From contig JAUYMQ010000456.1 of assembly GCA_030698575.1 (NCBI GenBank), positions 1 through 14,372 of the forward strand: 14,372 bases of DNA, in the 5' to 3' direction. This document shows, piece after piece, positions 1 through 7,987 of the stretch. This DNA comes from Deltaproteobacteria bacterium. GTDB taxonomy: Bacteria; JAUYMQ01. A model generated the notes under the pieces. That model made no database searches, was not told the origin of the DNA, and saw only the letters and a program-made list of their open reading frames with translations. The first letter of the stretch is position 1; every line of letters starts with the position of its first letter. Position numbers and translations under genes: made by a program.

Positions 1-195
1 GCAGAGTTCCTCCGCCTCGCCATACGTCCGCTCGCCCAGCGCCAGCGCAAGGCCCAGGTAGGAGAGGCAGACCGGGTTCGTCGGGTCCTTTTCATAACTC
101 GCCCGGAGGTTGCGCGCGGCGTCCGCGTAGTGATCCGCCTCGAGGAGGCGGAGCCCCCGGTCCAGTAGTTCGCTTGCCGTCGAATTCGAGCTCAT
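1..195 (-). CDS. TPR-repeat protein, N-terminal 65 residues (gene cut by window edge)
   Basis: The reverse complement opens with ATG at 195 behind a GAGGGG-type ribosome binding site and stays open for 65 codons to the window edge. The residues form helical pairs with tetratricopeptide spacing: the stretch around ELLDRGLRLLEADHYADAAR resembles a TPR helix A/B, followed by a YEKDPTNP turn and a second repeat (SYLGLALALGERTYGEAEEL). TPR proteins are protein-interaction scaffolds, and nothing visible here says what this one binds. It starts 40 nt after the coaX stop on the same strand, so it is probably the distal gene of the valS-nadC-birA-coaX operon. Its true length and any catalytic domain lie outside the window. 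Confidence 0.7.
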   Translation of the reverse strand, partial: MSSNSTASELLDRGLRLLEADHYADAARNLRASYEKDPTNPVCLSYLGLALALGERTYGEAEELC

Positions 196-235
196 TCATC
201 CCCTCCCGCCGGCGCGCCGGATGCCGGCCCGGCCA

Positions 236-1012
236 TCAGCACTTTTCCTCGCAGTTGCGGTCATGAAGGATTCGCAGCCCGTCGAGGGTGAGATTCTCGT
301 CCACGAGCGAGATCGTGGACGACTCGGAAGCAATCAGCGTCGAGAAGCCTCCCGTCGCGATGACCTTGGGCGGCGTCTCGTACTCGGCGCGGATGCGCTC
401 GACGATCCCGTCCACCAGGCCCACGTAACCGAAGAGAATGCCCGATTGCATCGAGTTCACCGTGTTCTTGCCAATGACGTTCTTCGGCCTGACGACCTCG
501 ATGCGCGGCAGCTTCGACGCCCTGCTGAAGAGAGCCTCGACGGATATCATGATGCCGGGCGCGATCACCCCGCCCAGGTACTCACCCCGCGACGAGATAC
601 AGTCGAAGGTGGTCGCGGTTCCGAAATCGACCACCACCACGGCCTGTTGGTACTTCTCGAAGGCCGCGACGGCGTTCACGATTCGATCGGCGCCAACCTC
701 CTTCGGATTGTCGTAGAAAATCGAGATGCCGGTTTTTATTCCCGGGCCCACGACCATGGGCCGGCGGTTGAAGTAGCTCTCGGACATCCGCGTGAGCGCG
801 TGGACGGTGGGCGGGACCACGCTGGCGATGATGATGGCGTGGACCTCGGACAATTCATAGCCGGCCATCGAGAAGAATCCCCGCAGCAGCACCGCGTACT
901 CGTCCTTGGTCTGCTCGCTGCGCGTGGCGACCCGCCAGGTCCGGAGGAGATCCTTCCCCTCGTAGAGCCCGAAGACGGTGTTCGTGTTGCCCACGTCGAT
1001 GGCCAGCAGCAT
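236..1012 (-). CDS. coaX: Type III pantothenate kinase
   Basis: CoaX phosphorylates pantothenate to 4'-phosphopantothenate, the first committed step of coenzyme A synthesis, in the cytoplasm. The 258-residue length matches the family (about 255). Visible family motifs: the N-terminal phosphate-binding loop [10 protein letters not shown] (residues 6-15), GADR (107-110), the [11 protein letters not shown] core (127-137) that includes the second nucleotide-binding motif, GGVIAPG (147-153), GLVDGI (198-203) and ATGGFS (219-224) near the end of the ASKHA fold. Type III kinases need a monovalent cation and are not feedback-inhibited by CoA (family knowledge). ATG at 1012 has a GGAAAG-type site upstream and places the first glycine loop where expected. 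It lies 44 nt after birA on the same strand; the coaX-birA pairing is common. Confidence 0.96.
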   Translation of the reverse strand: MLLAIDVGNTNTVFGLYEGKDLLRTWRVATRSEQTKDEYAVLLRGFFSMAGYELSEVHAIIIASVVPPTVHALTRMSESYFNRRPMVVGPGIKTGISIFYDNPKEVGADRIVNAVAAFEKYQQAVVVVDFGTATTFDCISSRGEYLGGVIAPGIMISVEALFSRASKLPRIEVVRPKNVIGKNTVNSMQSGILFGYVGLVDGIVERIRAEYETPPKVIATGGFSTLIASESSTISLVDENLTLDGLRILHDRNCEEKC

Positions 1013-1030
1013 GTCTTTCCCCGTGGCGGC

Positions 1031-1045
1031 GCGGCCTCCGGCCGC
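1031..1045. repeat. Short hairpin between birA and coaX
   Basis: GCGGCC-TCC-GGCCGC is a perfect 6-bp inverted repeat in the 44-nt birA-coaX spacer. No T-run follows on the minus strand, so it does not look like a terminator. It could slow ribosomes or stabilise a processed end, but it may be chance in GC-rich DNA. Confidence 0.3.
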
Positions 1046-1056
1046 CGACCGCTATT

Positions 1057-2097
1057 CTACCTGAGAAGTTGCACGTCCCCGGCGAGAATTCTCTCGCTCG
1101 CGCCGCCGGCCAGGCTCACTCGCAGCGCCCCGTCGCTATCGAGCCCCTCGGCGGTCCCCTCGATCACCCCCTCCGAGAGCGTGACCCGGACCTGCCGGCC
1201 CCAGATATCCGATAGCGCGGCGTACTCCCCTGAAAGCTTCGCGAATCCCTCGGCGCGGAAACGCTCGTAGGTGGCCTCGATCTCCTCGAAGAGCGCGCAG
1301 GCCAGGGTCTTCCGCGAGACCTTCCGGCCCCCCGCGATGAGCAGCGAGGTAGCCGTCGCCGCCAGCTCGGTCGGGAGATCCTTCTCTTCGAGATTCACGT
1401 TCACGCCGATGCCGAGGACGACGTAGTCGAGCATCTCGCCGAGCGAGGCGGCCTCCACGAGGGTTCCCGACACCTTTCGCCCCCCCATCAGGATGTCGTT
1501 GGGCCACTTGATCCGCGGGCCCAGCTCGCCGGGGCCGTTGTACACCCGGCCGATGGCGCGGCAGGCGGCCACGGCTCCCACGAGCGTCAGCTGCGGGACG
1601 CTCGGCATGGGGATGCGGGGCCGCAGGATGATCGATGCGTAAAGGTTCGTCCGGGGCGGGGAGAACCACGTCCTCCCCAGTCGCCCGCGTCCCCGGGTCT
1701 GCGCCTCGGCGATCACCGTCGTTCCTTCCGGCGCGCCCTTCGCGGCCAGATCCCGCGCTACTCGGTTCGTGCTGTCCGTCGAGAGAAGATGATGCAGCTC
1801 CCGCGCCACGAAGCGCGTCTGGAGCCCCTCCTGCAGATCGGCAGGCAGGAGCAGGTCCGGCTCCTCCGTCAAGCGGTATCCCTGCGAGGGGTGCGCCTCG
1901 ATTGAGAATCCGGCCGAACGCAGCGATCCCACGTGCTTCCAGACCGCAGTGCGCGAGACGCGGAGGGCGCGGCTGATCTCGGCGCCGGAGATGAACCGCT
2001 CGTGATGCTTCCGCAGGAAACCGAGAATCTCCATCGCCCTGGCTCCCAGTGAGAGCGTGACGTCGGCGCCCGCAGCACGTGAACTGGATTGCGTCAT
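1057..2097 (-). CDS. birA: Bifunctional biotin--[acetyl-CoA-carboxylase] ligase / biotin operon repressor
   Basis: This enzyme activates biotin to biotinyl-5'-AMP and attaches it to the biotin carrier protein of acetyl-CoA carboxylase. The 346 residues show the two-function layout. An N-terminal winged helix (about 20-78, with ISRALRVSRTAVWKHVGSLR as the recognition region and SQGYRLT as the wing) implies DNA binding. The ligase domain then has STDSTN (107-112), the biotinyl-AMP loop GRGRLGR (136-142), KWPND (197-201) and GIGVNVN (239-245). The final 50 residues form the SH3-like C-terminal domain. GAGG lies 7 nt before ATG 2097, and the gene starts 20 nt after nadC. The presence of the winged helix suggests repression of biotin genes, but no target operator was recognised in this window. 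Confidence 0.95.
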   Translation of the reverse strand: MTQSSSRAAGADVTLSLGARAMEILGFLRKHHERFISGAEISRALRVSRTAVWKHVGSLRSAGFSIEAHPSQGYRLTEEPDLLLPADLQEGLQTRFVARELHHLLSTDSTNRVARDLAAKGAPEGTTVIAEAQTRGRGRLGRTWFSPPRTNLYASIILRPRIPMPSVPQLTLVGAVAACRAIGRVYNGPGELGPRIKWPNDILMGGRKVSGTLVEAASLGEMLDYVVLGIGVNVNLEEKDLPTELAATATSLLIAGGRKVSRKTLACALFEEIEATYERFRAEGFAKLSGEYAALSDIWGRQVRVTLSEGVIEGTAEGLDSDGALRVSLAGGASERILAGDVQLLR

Positions 2098-2117
2098 CCT
2101 GTCGCCTCGCGAATGCC

Positions 2118-2972
2118 TCAGGGCCGCGTGATCTCGAGCGAGAGATCCGCCGCCGGTGTCGAGTGTGTCAGAGCACCGACGGATATGAAATCAACCCCCG
2201 TCTCGGCCACGCTGCGCACGGTCTCGAGGGTCACGCCGCCGGAAGCCTCGAGCTGTGCGCGGCCGGCGGTCACCGCCACGGCCTCGCGCAATGCATCGAG
2301 TCCCATGTTGTCCAGCAGCACCCGTTTCGCGCCGGCGTCGAGCGCCTCGTGCAGCGCGGATATCGACTCCACCTCGACCTCCACAGGCAGTTTCCGGCAG
2401 GCTTCCCACGCTCGATCGAGGGCCTTGGCAACCCCGCCTGCCGCCCGGATGTGGTTGTCCTTGATCAGTATCGCGTCGTGAAGCCCCATCCGGTGGTTCG
2501 TCCCGCCGCCGCAACGAACGGCGTACTTCTCCATTGCGCGCCATCCGGGAGTCGTCTTCCGGGTGTCGAGAATGCGCGCCCGCGTGCCCGCAACAGACTC
2601 GACGAACCGGGCCGTCTCGGTCGCTATCCCCGAGAGGCGCTGCAGGAAGTTCAGCGCCGTGCGTTCGGCCGCGAGGATTGCGCGCAGAGTGCCATCCACG
2701 ATCAGGACGAGGTCGCCGGCGCCCAGACGATCACCGTCGGCGGCCCGTTCCACGAAGGCGATGCCGGGGTCGAGCGCGCGGAAGGTCCGCCGGGCCGCCT
2801 CGAGCCCGGCCAGGACAATCGGCGCCTTCGCCCGGATCTCGGCAGCGCCTGTCGCATCCTGATCGATGATTGCCTCGCTCGTCGCATCAGAGGGCGGGCG
2901 CCCGAGATCTTCGGCCAGCGCCTCCGTGATGAGCCGGTCGAGCGACCCCCAGGGGTCGCCTCCCATTGTCAT
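2118..2972 (-). CDS. nadC: Nicotinate-nucleotide diphosphorylase (carboxylating), quinolinate phosphoribosyltransferase
   Basis: NadC converts quinolinate and PRPP to nicotinate mononucleotide, CO2 and pyrophosphate in de novo NAD synthesis. At 284 residues it is of normal length and complete. Visible motifs: AERTALNFLQRLSGIAT (102-118), the DTRKTTPG active-site loop (136-143), CGGGTNHRMGL (154-164) and KDNH (171-174), the acidic strand VEVEVES, DNMG (221-224), and the C-terminal phosphate-binding SGGV (244-247) and VGALTHS (265-271). ATG 2972 overlaps the valS stop by four bases (ATGA) and has GGAGGA 8 nt upstream inside valS, indicating translational coupling. A second in-frame ATG two codons later (2966) would make almost no difference. 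Confidence 0.97.
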   Translation of the reverse strand: MTMGGDPWGSLDRLITEALAEDLGRPPSDATSEAIIDQDATGAAEIRAKAPIVLAGLEAARRTFRALDPGIAFVERAADGDRLGAGDLVLIVDGTLRAILAAERTALNFLQRLSGIATETARFVESVAGTRARILDTRKTTPGWRAMEKYAVRCGGGTNHRMGLHDAILIKDNHIRAAGGVAKALDRAWEACRKLPVEVEVESISALHEALDAGAKRVLLDNMGLDALREAVAVTAGRAQLEASGGVTLETVRSVAETGVDFISVGALTHSTPAADLSLEITRP

Positions 2973-5752
2973 GAGCCGGCTCCTCCGTTGCGAATCTTGG
3001 CCAGCCCCTCCTCGAGCTTCGCGCGCGTTTCGAGGGCCGCGGCGTGGCGGCCGCGCGCCTCCGCAACGACCTCGCGCGGCGCGCGATCGACGAACGCCGG
3101 GTTCTCGAGTTTCTTCTCCAGCGCCGCGATCTCGGGTTGCAGCTTGGCCAGCGATTTTTCCAGACGCTGTGCCTCCCCCGCGCGGTCGGCCTCCGGCAGC
3201 GCCACGTGCACCTCGATCTTGCCGGCGACCGCCATCGACGAAACGGAGGGGCGCCGGTCCAAACCGCCGAAGGTGATTTTTTCAGCCCCCCCCAGGCGGC
3301 TGATGTGCTCCTCGCCCTTCTTCAACGGGGCCAGCGCGGCGTCGTCGTCGGAGAGCAGGAAGACCTCCACCCGCTTGCCCGGTGGCACGCCCATCTCCCC
3401 GCGAACATTGCGGATGCGCGTGATGGCCTCGATGATGGCGTCGAGCTGCGCAACCTCTTCGTCGCCGGCGTAAGCGTCGAAGGGAGCGGGGTAGGGCGCC
3501 ACAGCCACGTGTTCGGGCTCTCCGCCTGCCCGGGGCAGGGCGCTCCACAGCTCCTCGGTTACGAAAGGCATGACCGGGTGGAGCGCCTTCAGGATCTCTT
3601 TCAGGACGTGCAGCAGGGTGTGCCGCGCACCCGCGCGCCGCTCCGGATCGGCCAGCGCGGGCTTGGCCAGCTCGATGTACCAGTCGCAGTAGACGTTCCA
3701 GATGAACTGGTAAAGGGCGAGGGCGGCGTCGTTGAAGCGATAGCTCGAGAATCCCGCATCGACCTCGCCGAGCGCAATGCCGAGGTGGCGGAGCACCCAG
3801 CGATCAGCCGGCGCGAGATCGGCCGGGGCGGGCGCCTCGGGGTCGTGATCCTCCAGGTTCATCAGCGCGAAGCGCGCCGCGTTCCAGATCTTGTTGACGA
3901 AGTTGCGGTAGCCCTCGATGCGCTTCTCGCTGATGCGGATGTCGCGCCCCTGGGCTGCCAGCGCCGTCAGCGTGAACCGGAAGGCGTCGGCGCCGAACTG
4001 CTTCGAGATGACCAGGGGATCGATCACGTTCCCCTTGGATTTGCTCATCTTCTCGCCGGTCTCGGTCCGGACCAGGGCGTGGATGTAGACGTCACGGAAG
4101 GGCACGTCATCCCGGAAACGAAGCCCCATCATCATCATGCGGGCGACCCAGAAGAAGATGATGTCGAAGCTGGTGACCAGCGCGCCCGTCGGGTACCAGG
4201 CGCGAAGCTCCGGCGTCTCCTCCGGCCACCCCATTGTCGAGAAGGGCCAGAGCGCGGAACTGAACCAGGTGTCGAGGACGTCGGGATCCTGAACGAGATT
4301 CCCCTGGCCGCACCGCGGGCAGCGCCCGGGATCCTCGGCGGCCACGATCGGTTTGGCGGCGAGATCGATGCGATCCGATCTGAGTTCCACGCCCTCCTCG
4401 TTCTGGATGGCGTCGCGATCGCAGTCGAGGCAGTACCAGGCTGGAATGCGATGACCCCACCAGAGCTGGCGCGAGACGCACCAGTCGCGGATGTTCCGCA
4501 TCCATTCGAAGTAGGTGTTTTCCCAGTGGCGGGGATGGAAGGTCGTGCGCCCTTCCTCCACGGCCGTGATGGCGGGCCGCGCCAGGCTTTCGACCGCCAC
4601 AAACCACTGCGGCGAGAGGAACGGTTCGATGACCGTGTGGCAGCGATAGCAGGTGCCGACGGCGTGGGCGTGGGGATCGACGCGCTCGAGGAGCCCGTCT
4701 TCTTCGAGCATGCTGACGACGCGCTTCCTTGCCTCCTCGCGCGAGAGCCCGACAAGGGCGGCGGACCGGGCGTTCTCGATCGGCCGGCCCTCGGCGTCCA
4801 CGAGGAACGCGTCGTTGATACGTCCGCTAACCGTCAGGATCGAGAGGGCGGGCAGCCCGTGGCGCTTGCCGACTTGGAAGTCGTTCGGATCGTGACCCGG
4901 AGTGATCTTGAGCGCTCCCGTGCCCATTTCGCGGTCGACATACTCATCGGAGATGATGGGAATGGAACGCCCGACGAGCGGAAGGACCACCCGCTTGCCG
5001 ACGTACGCGCCATAGCGCGGATCCTCGGGATGCACAGCGACCGCCACGTCGCCGAGCATCGTCTCGGGCCGGGTGGTGGCCACTGTCACGTGCCCCTTCC
5101 CGTCCTCGAGGGGGTAACGGATGAGCCACAGGTGGCCCCGGGTGTCGCGGTGTTCGACCTCGATGTCCGAGAGCGCGGTATGGCAGCGCACGCACCAGTT
5201 CACGAGCTGGCTGGCGGCGCGATAGATGAGGCCGTCGGCATAAAGCCGCGCGAAGACCTCGCGGACCGCGCGGGAGAGCCCCTCGTCCATGGTGAAGCGC
5301 TCGCGCGACCAGTCGCATGATGCGCCGAGCTCCTTCAGCTGCTCTATGATCCGCCCGCCCGACTTCCGCTTCCACTCCCAGACTCGCTCGACGAACTTCT
5401 CCCTGCCGAGCGTCTCGCGGTTAATCCCCTCGGCCGCAAGCTGTCGCTCCACCACGTTCTGGGTGGCGATGCCCGCGTGATCGGTTCCCGGGATCCAGAC
5501 GACGTTCCTGCCCTGCATCCGCCGCCAGCGGACGAGGACGTCCTGGAGGGTGTTGTTGAGGGCATGGCCGATGTGGAGAGAGCCGGTGACGTTGGGGGGC
5601 GGGATGACGATGGAGAAGGGCTCGCCTTCCCTGGAGGGATCGCCGCGGAAGTAGCCCTTCTCCTCCCAGACGGCGTACCACCGCCCCTCGGCTTCCGCGG
5701 GGGCGTATTGCTTGGGGAGTTGGCGCGGGGTGTCCGTCACGCGCTGGCTCAA
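2969..5752 (-). CDS. valS: Valyl-tRNA synthetase
   Basis: ValRS charges tRNA-Val and edits mischarged threonine. The 927-residue class I enzyme is complete: the HIGH signature is at 60-63 after PPPNVTGSL. The inserted editing domain starts near 205, with TTRPETMLGD (226-235) and GHDPND (286-291). WWGHRIPAWYC (431-441) marks the second half of the catalytic core, KMSKS is at 568-572, an anticodon-binding helical bundle follows, and the last 70 residues form the ValRS coiled-coil tail. Four CxxC pairs (187/190, 368/371, 441/444, 478/481) suggest bound zinc. The start is TTG at 5752, with a G-rich run (5760-5765) 7 nt upstream; a GTG four codons later lacks such a site. It heads the operon and overlaps nadC. 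Confidence 0.96.
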   Translation of the reverse strand: MSQRVTDTPRQLPKQYAPAEAEGRWYAVWEEKGYFRGDPSREGEPFSIVIPPPNVTGSLHIGHALNNTLQDVLVRWRRMQGRNVVWIPGTDHAGIATQNVVERQLAAEGINRETLGREKFVERVWEWKRKSGGRIIEQLKELGASCDWSRERFTMDEGLSRAVREVFARLYADGLIYRAASQLVNWCVRCHTALSDIEVEHRDTRGHLWLIRYPLEDGKGHVTVATTRPETMLGDVAVAVHPEDPRYGAYVGKRVVLPLVGRSIPIISDEYVDREMGTGALKITPGHDPNDFQVGKRHGLPALSILTVSGRINDAFLVDAEGRPIENARSAALVGLSREEARKRVVSMLEEDGLLERVDPHAHAVGTCYRCHTVIEPFLSPQWFVAVESLARPAITAVEEGRTTFHPRHWENTYFEWMRNIRDWCVSRQLWWGHRIPAWYCLDCDRDAIQNEEGVELRSDRIDLAAKPIVAAEDPGRCPRCGQGNLVQDPDVLDTWFSSALWPFSTMGWPEETPELRAWYPTGALVTSFDIIFFWVARMMMMGLRFRDDVPFRDVYIHALVRTETGEKMSKSKGNVIDPLVISKQFGADAFRFTLTALAAQGRDIRISEKRIEGYRNFVNKIWNAARFALMNLEDHDPEAPAPADLAPADRWVLRHLGIALGEVDAGFSSYRFNDAALALYQFIWNVYCDWYIELAKPALADPERRAGARHTLLHVLKEILKALHPVMPFVTEELWSALPRAGGEPEHVAVAPYPAPFDAYAGDEEVAQLDAIIEAITRIRNVRGEMGVPPGKRVEVFLLSDDDAALAPLKKGEEHISRLGGAEKITFGGLDRRPSVSSMAVAGKIEVHVALPEADRAGEAQRLEKSLAKLQPEIAALEKKLENPAFVDRAPREVVAEARGRHAAALETRAKLEEGLAKIRNGGAGS

Positions 5753-5957
5753 GAGAGCGCCCCCCGTTCACCCGGCGTGGGCCTCTCGCGGGAAAGGGAT
5801 GGCGCCATGCCTGATCCTTTCAAGCGTGTGTCGAGCGCGTGCGCCTCCCGGACGTGTGGCGAACCGGGTGACGGAGCCCCGCCGCGGCGGCGAAGCATGC
5901 GCGCCCGAGGGCCCGGTGAGGCGGGAACGCATTGAAACTCGGACGGTTTTTCGATGT
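5753..5957 (-). promoter_or_regulatory. Long valS leader (about 205 nt), with a 54-codon upstream ORF
   Basis: If transcription starts about 7 nt after the TATACT element, the valS mRNA carries roughly 205 nt of leader. The leader contains an open frame from ATG 5932 to TGA 5768-5770 (54 codons, arginine-rich, ending 15 nt before the TTG start). It has no clear ribosome binding site and only one valine codon, so it does not look like a classical valine attenuator. No T-box signature (such as an AGGGTGG-type antiterminator) was seen. A CGCCGCGGCG palindrome lies at 5880-5889. The function of the leader is unknown. Confidence 0.35.
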
Positions 5958-5963
5958 ACCGGG

Positions 5964-5993
5964 AGTATACCGAAACCCCTCTCGCCTTTTCAA
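5964..5993 (-). promoter_or_regulatory. Sigma-70 promoter of the valS operon
   Basis: On the minus strand, TTGAAA (5988-5993) and TATACT (5964-5969) are separated by 18 bp. This is close to the housekeeping consensus and stands out from its GC-rich surroundings. It lies between the response-regulator gene and valS and points at valS, so the predicted start is near 5957. Confidence 0.72.
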
Positions 5994-6074
5994 GGCAAGG
6001 CCGCGCAGCGCATGCTGCGGGCGTGAGCGGGGCAGGTTTGCCTGGGCCGGGGGCCTGGGTCAGAGGCGCGTGCC

Positions 6075-7520
6075 TTACTTGTCTTCGTCTTTCAGTTTGC
6101 GAATCTCTTCCTTGATGATGGTCTCGGCCATCTGGGGAATGACCTCCCAGGCGATCTTCTCGACCTTCTCCTGCACGGCTCGCACCACGGTCTCGGAGAG
6201 ATCGCTGAAGGCTTCCCAGGTGACTTTCTCGACGGCGTCCCTGACGGCCTCGCGCACGATGTCCGCCGACTTTTCGCTGGACAGTCCGGCGAGGGGCGCC
6301 TCCGGCTCGGTCACAGCCTGGGGCGGCACGGCGCCTTGCGGCACGGCGGCGAAGTCCTCATCCTCCGGGATCTCTTCGAGGGTCAGCTCGTCGAGCATGC
6401 CTCCGCCTTCCAGAATCTCGCGGCCGATTTCGCCGCCGCCGCCGGAAGCCTTCGGCTCGGGTGTGTCGAGGTCCAGGATCGATGAATCAAAGCTCGCAGC
6501 TTCATCGGCTGGCGACAGATCGAACTCGTCGAACTCGTTTTCGCCGACGATCTCGGTCGGGTTCTCGCTGGTCTCGATGCCCGCCGCTGCCCCATCGTTC
6601 GCCGTCGCCCGGTCGATGGGCTCGTCGAATGGTTCTGGCGACGCTTCCAGAAGAGTCGACGCCTCCGTCAGGGGGCTTTCGTTCTCCATGTCGAGATTCG
6701 TGCTCTCGACGATGTCGATCGCCTCCGCGGCCGCCTCGTTCCACAGGGTCTCGGGCTCGTCCGCCGAAGCACCAGCCTCGTCATCGCCGGTCGACGCTTC
6801 CTCGACGGCCTCGAAGTCGGATAGATCCCATACGTCCTCGTCCTGCGGCAGAGCGCTGGCCGGGGGCGCCTGCGCGTCCTCTTCCTGCACATCCTCTTCA
6901 GGGGCGGCCAGCCAGTCCTCGCCGGCCCCTTCGCCGGCAGTCTGGGGAACATCCAGCCCCTGGCGATTGAGCGCGGTCTCGGGATCCCTGCTGAACTGGA
7001 ACGCCTCGATCCTGAGATCAATATTGTCATCACCGCCGCCGATGCTCGCCTCGAAGGCCAGCGCCCCGGCTGTGTCAGGGGCGAGCGCGGCCTCGACGGA
7101 CTGGGGCGGGGAGATTGCGGGTGGAGCTTCGGCCGGTGCGGCCCTTTGGCAGGGGCGGTCGAGCAGTTCGCGCACCTGCCGGATAAGCGTCTGCGATTCG
7201 AAGGGTTTGGTGATCGTTCCGTCGGCGCGCACCTGCGCGCAGCGATCGGCGTCGAACGGTTCGAAGGTGCCGGTCAGGAGCAGCACGGGCGTGTGACGAA
7301 GATCCGGATCAGTCTTGACGAACTCGCAGACCTCATAGCCGCTTCGTCCGGGCATGAGCACGTCGGCCAGGATCAGATCGGGACGGAGCTTCCGGGCGAG
7401 TGTGATCGCATCCTCGCCGTTGTCGACGAACGAAAGCTCGATATCCTCGTTCGCGAAGGTGAGTCCCACCACCTTCTGGATCGTCACGCTGTCGTCAGCC
7501 ACGAGAACTTTTCGCGCCAT
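6075..7520 (-). CDS. Response regulator: receiver domain, about 300-residue acidic linker, C-terminal amphipathic tandem repeat
   Basis: Residues 1-122 are a canonical receiver: acidic pair D9-D10, phosphoacceptor D53 in LILADVLMPG, T83 and K105 in ITKPF. There is no DNA-binding or enzymatic output domain. Residues about 123-420 are acidic, Pro/Ala-rich low complexity and probably disordered. The tail (425-481) is helical and contains two related 23-residue units, VEKVTWEAFSDLSETVV (430-446) and VEKIAWEVIPQMAETII (453-469), each with a tryptophan at the same place. The tail recalls C-terminal segments of deltaproteobacterial receiver proteins and, loosely, the PopZ oligomerisation helix (both from memory). 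ATG 7520 is preferred over ATG 7535 because GGGAG lies 5 nt before it and the receiver follows directly. It ends 322 nt before valS. It may be a signalling or polar scaffold protein. Confidence 0.82.
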   Translation of the reverse strand: MARKVLVADDSVTIQKVVGLTFANEDIELSFVDNGEDAITLARKLRPDLILADVLMPGRSGYEVCEFVKTDPDLRHTPVLLLTGTFEPFDADRCAQVRADGTITKPFESQTLIRQVRELLDRPCQRAAPAEAPPAISPPQSVEAALAPDTAGALAFEASIGGGDDNIDLRIEAFQFSRDPETALNRQGLDVPQTAGEGAGEDWLAAPEEDVQEEDAQAPPASALPQDEDVWDLSDFEAVEEASTGDDEAGASADEPETLWNEAAAEAIDIVESTNLDMENESPLTEASTLLEASPEPFDEPIDRATANDGAAAGIETSENPTEIVGENEFDEFDLSPADEAASFDSSILDLDTPEPKASGGGGEIGREILEGGGMLDELTLEEIPEDEDFAAVPQGAVPPQAVTEPEAPLAGLSSEKSADIVREAVRDAVEKVTWEAFSDLSETVVRAVQEKVEKIAWEVIPQMAETIIKEEIRKLKDEDK

Positions 7521-7648
7521 GGTCTCTCCCGTCATGCGCCCGACGCCTGCTCTACGAATTTAACGCAGTTGCGCTATCGGAGAACCTTCGGTCGTCGGCC
7601 GGCGGCTCCAGGCCCCGAGCGGGGGAACGGGGGAGGAGCGGATAATCC

Positions 7649-7669
7649 ATTCTAGTCAAACAGGTCAAA
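7649..7669 (-). promoter_or_regulatory. Possible promoter/operator of the response-regulator gene with repeated TTTGAC
   Basis: The minus strand carries TTTGAC twice, 9 bp apart (plus strand GTCAAA at 7655-7660 and 7664-7669). TAGAAT, a 5/6 match to a -10 box, follows directly at 7649-7654. TTGACC (7663-7668) is a good -35 hexamer but is too close to TAGAAT; only weaker -10 hexamers fall at the proper distance. A promoter with overlapping direct-repeat operator is plausible, with a start about 120-130 nt before the ATG. Confidence 0.35.
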
Positions 7670-7682
7670 TGAAACGCGGATC

Positions 7683-7724
7683 GGCCTCCGGGGCCCTCCG
7701 TCAGCGGGTCCCCGAGGGGAGGCC
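7683..7724. repeat. Bulged inverted repeat in the divergent intergenic region
   Basis: GGCCTCC (7683-7689) pairs with GGAGGCC (7718-7724), and GGGG (7690-7693) with CCCC (7710-7713) across a four-base bulge. The result is a strong hairpin with a 16-nt loop. No T-run follows on either strand, so it does not look like an intrinsic terminator. Confidence 0.4.
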
Positions 7725-7835
7725 CATTGTGCCGGTGGCGGGGGTGCCCCCTGCAGCTTGCTTATCGTCCTTCAGCGCGTGAGGATTGAGTTTTTCTTCC
7801 GCGGGGGCAGGGCCGCCCGGATGGGCCGATGGAAC

Positions 7836-7847
7836 CGTGCTAGCACG
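7836..7847. promoter_or_regulatory. Perfect 12-bp palindrome, candidate operator
   Basis: CGTGCTAGCACG is a perfect palindrome about 140 bp upstream of the DUF2007-type gene, inside the intergenic region shared with the divergent response regulator. Size and symmetry fit a dimeric regulator site, but no known box was recognised. Confidence 0.4.
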
Positions 7848-7894
7848 CTGAATTTTCGGCTGTCAAGCTGTCGGCCTGAGCGGCATGCCTTGAT

Positions 7895-7915
7895 CCCGGC
7901 GCGGCCGTCGCCGGG
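7895..7915. repeat. 7-bp hairpin upstream of the DUF2007-type gene
   Basis: CCCGGCG (7895-7901) and CGCCGGG (7909-7915) form a perfect stem with a 7-nt loop, 72 nt before the downstream ATG. It could be part of a structured leader. No convincing sigma-70 promoter was found on the plus strand in 7670-7987. Confidence 0.35.
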
Positions 7916-7987
7916 CCAGGAAGAGGCCAAAAAGAGGCTGAAGCACAGGGATTTTCGCCCGCAAGGGCCCCCCACCGGGGAACGAGG

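Noticed and set aside
2079-3473. 464-codon plus-strand open frame over nadC and the end of valS
   Set aside because: Antisense to well-supported genes; no motif.
3044-5320. 758-codon open frame on the plus strand inside valS
   Set aside because: It is antisense to a complete ValRS with all class I motifs and has no recognisable domain; the frame is open because of the high-GC codon bias of valS.
5932-7296. 454-codon plus-strand open frame opposite the response regulator
   Set aside because: It is a Ser/Ala/Arg-rich low-complexity mirror of the acidic linker; the minus-strand frame has a canonical receiver and a good ribosome binding site.
7521-7535. ATG 7535 as start of the response regulator
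   Set aside because: ATG 7520 has GGGAG at proper spacing and begins directly with the receiver; the earlier ATG would place that site inside the coding sequence.
7790-7798. T-run at 7791-7795 on the plus strand as an intrinsic terminator
   Set aside because: The preceding stem is at most five pairs including a G-U pair, and there is no upstream plus-strand gene to terminate.
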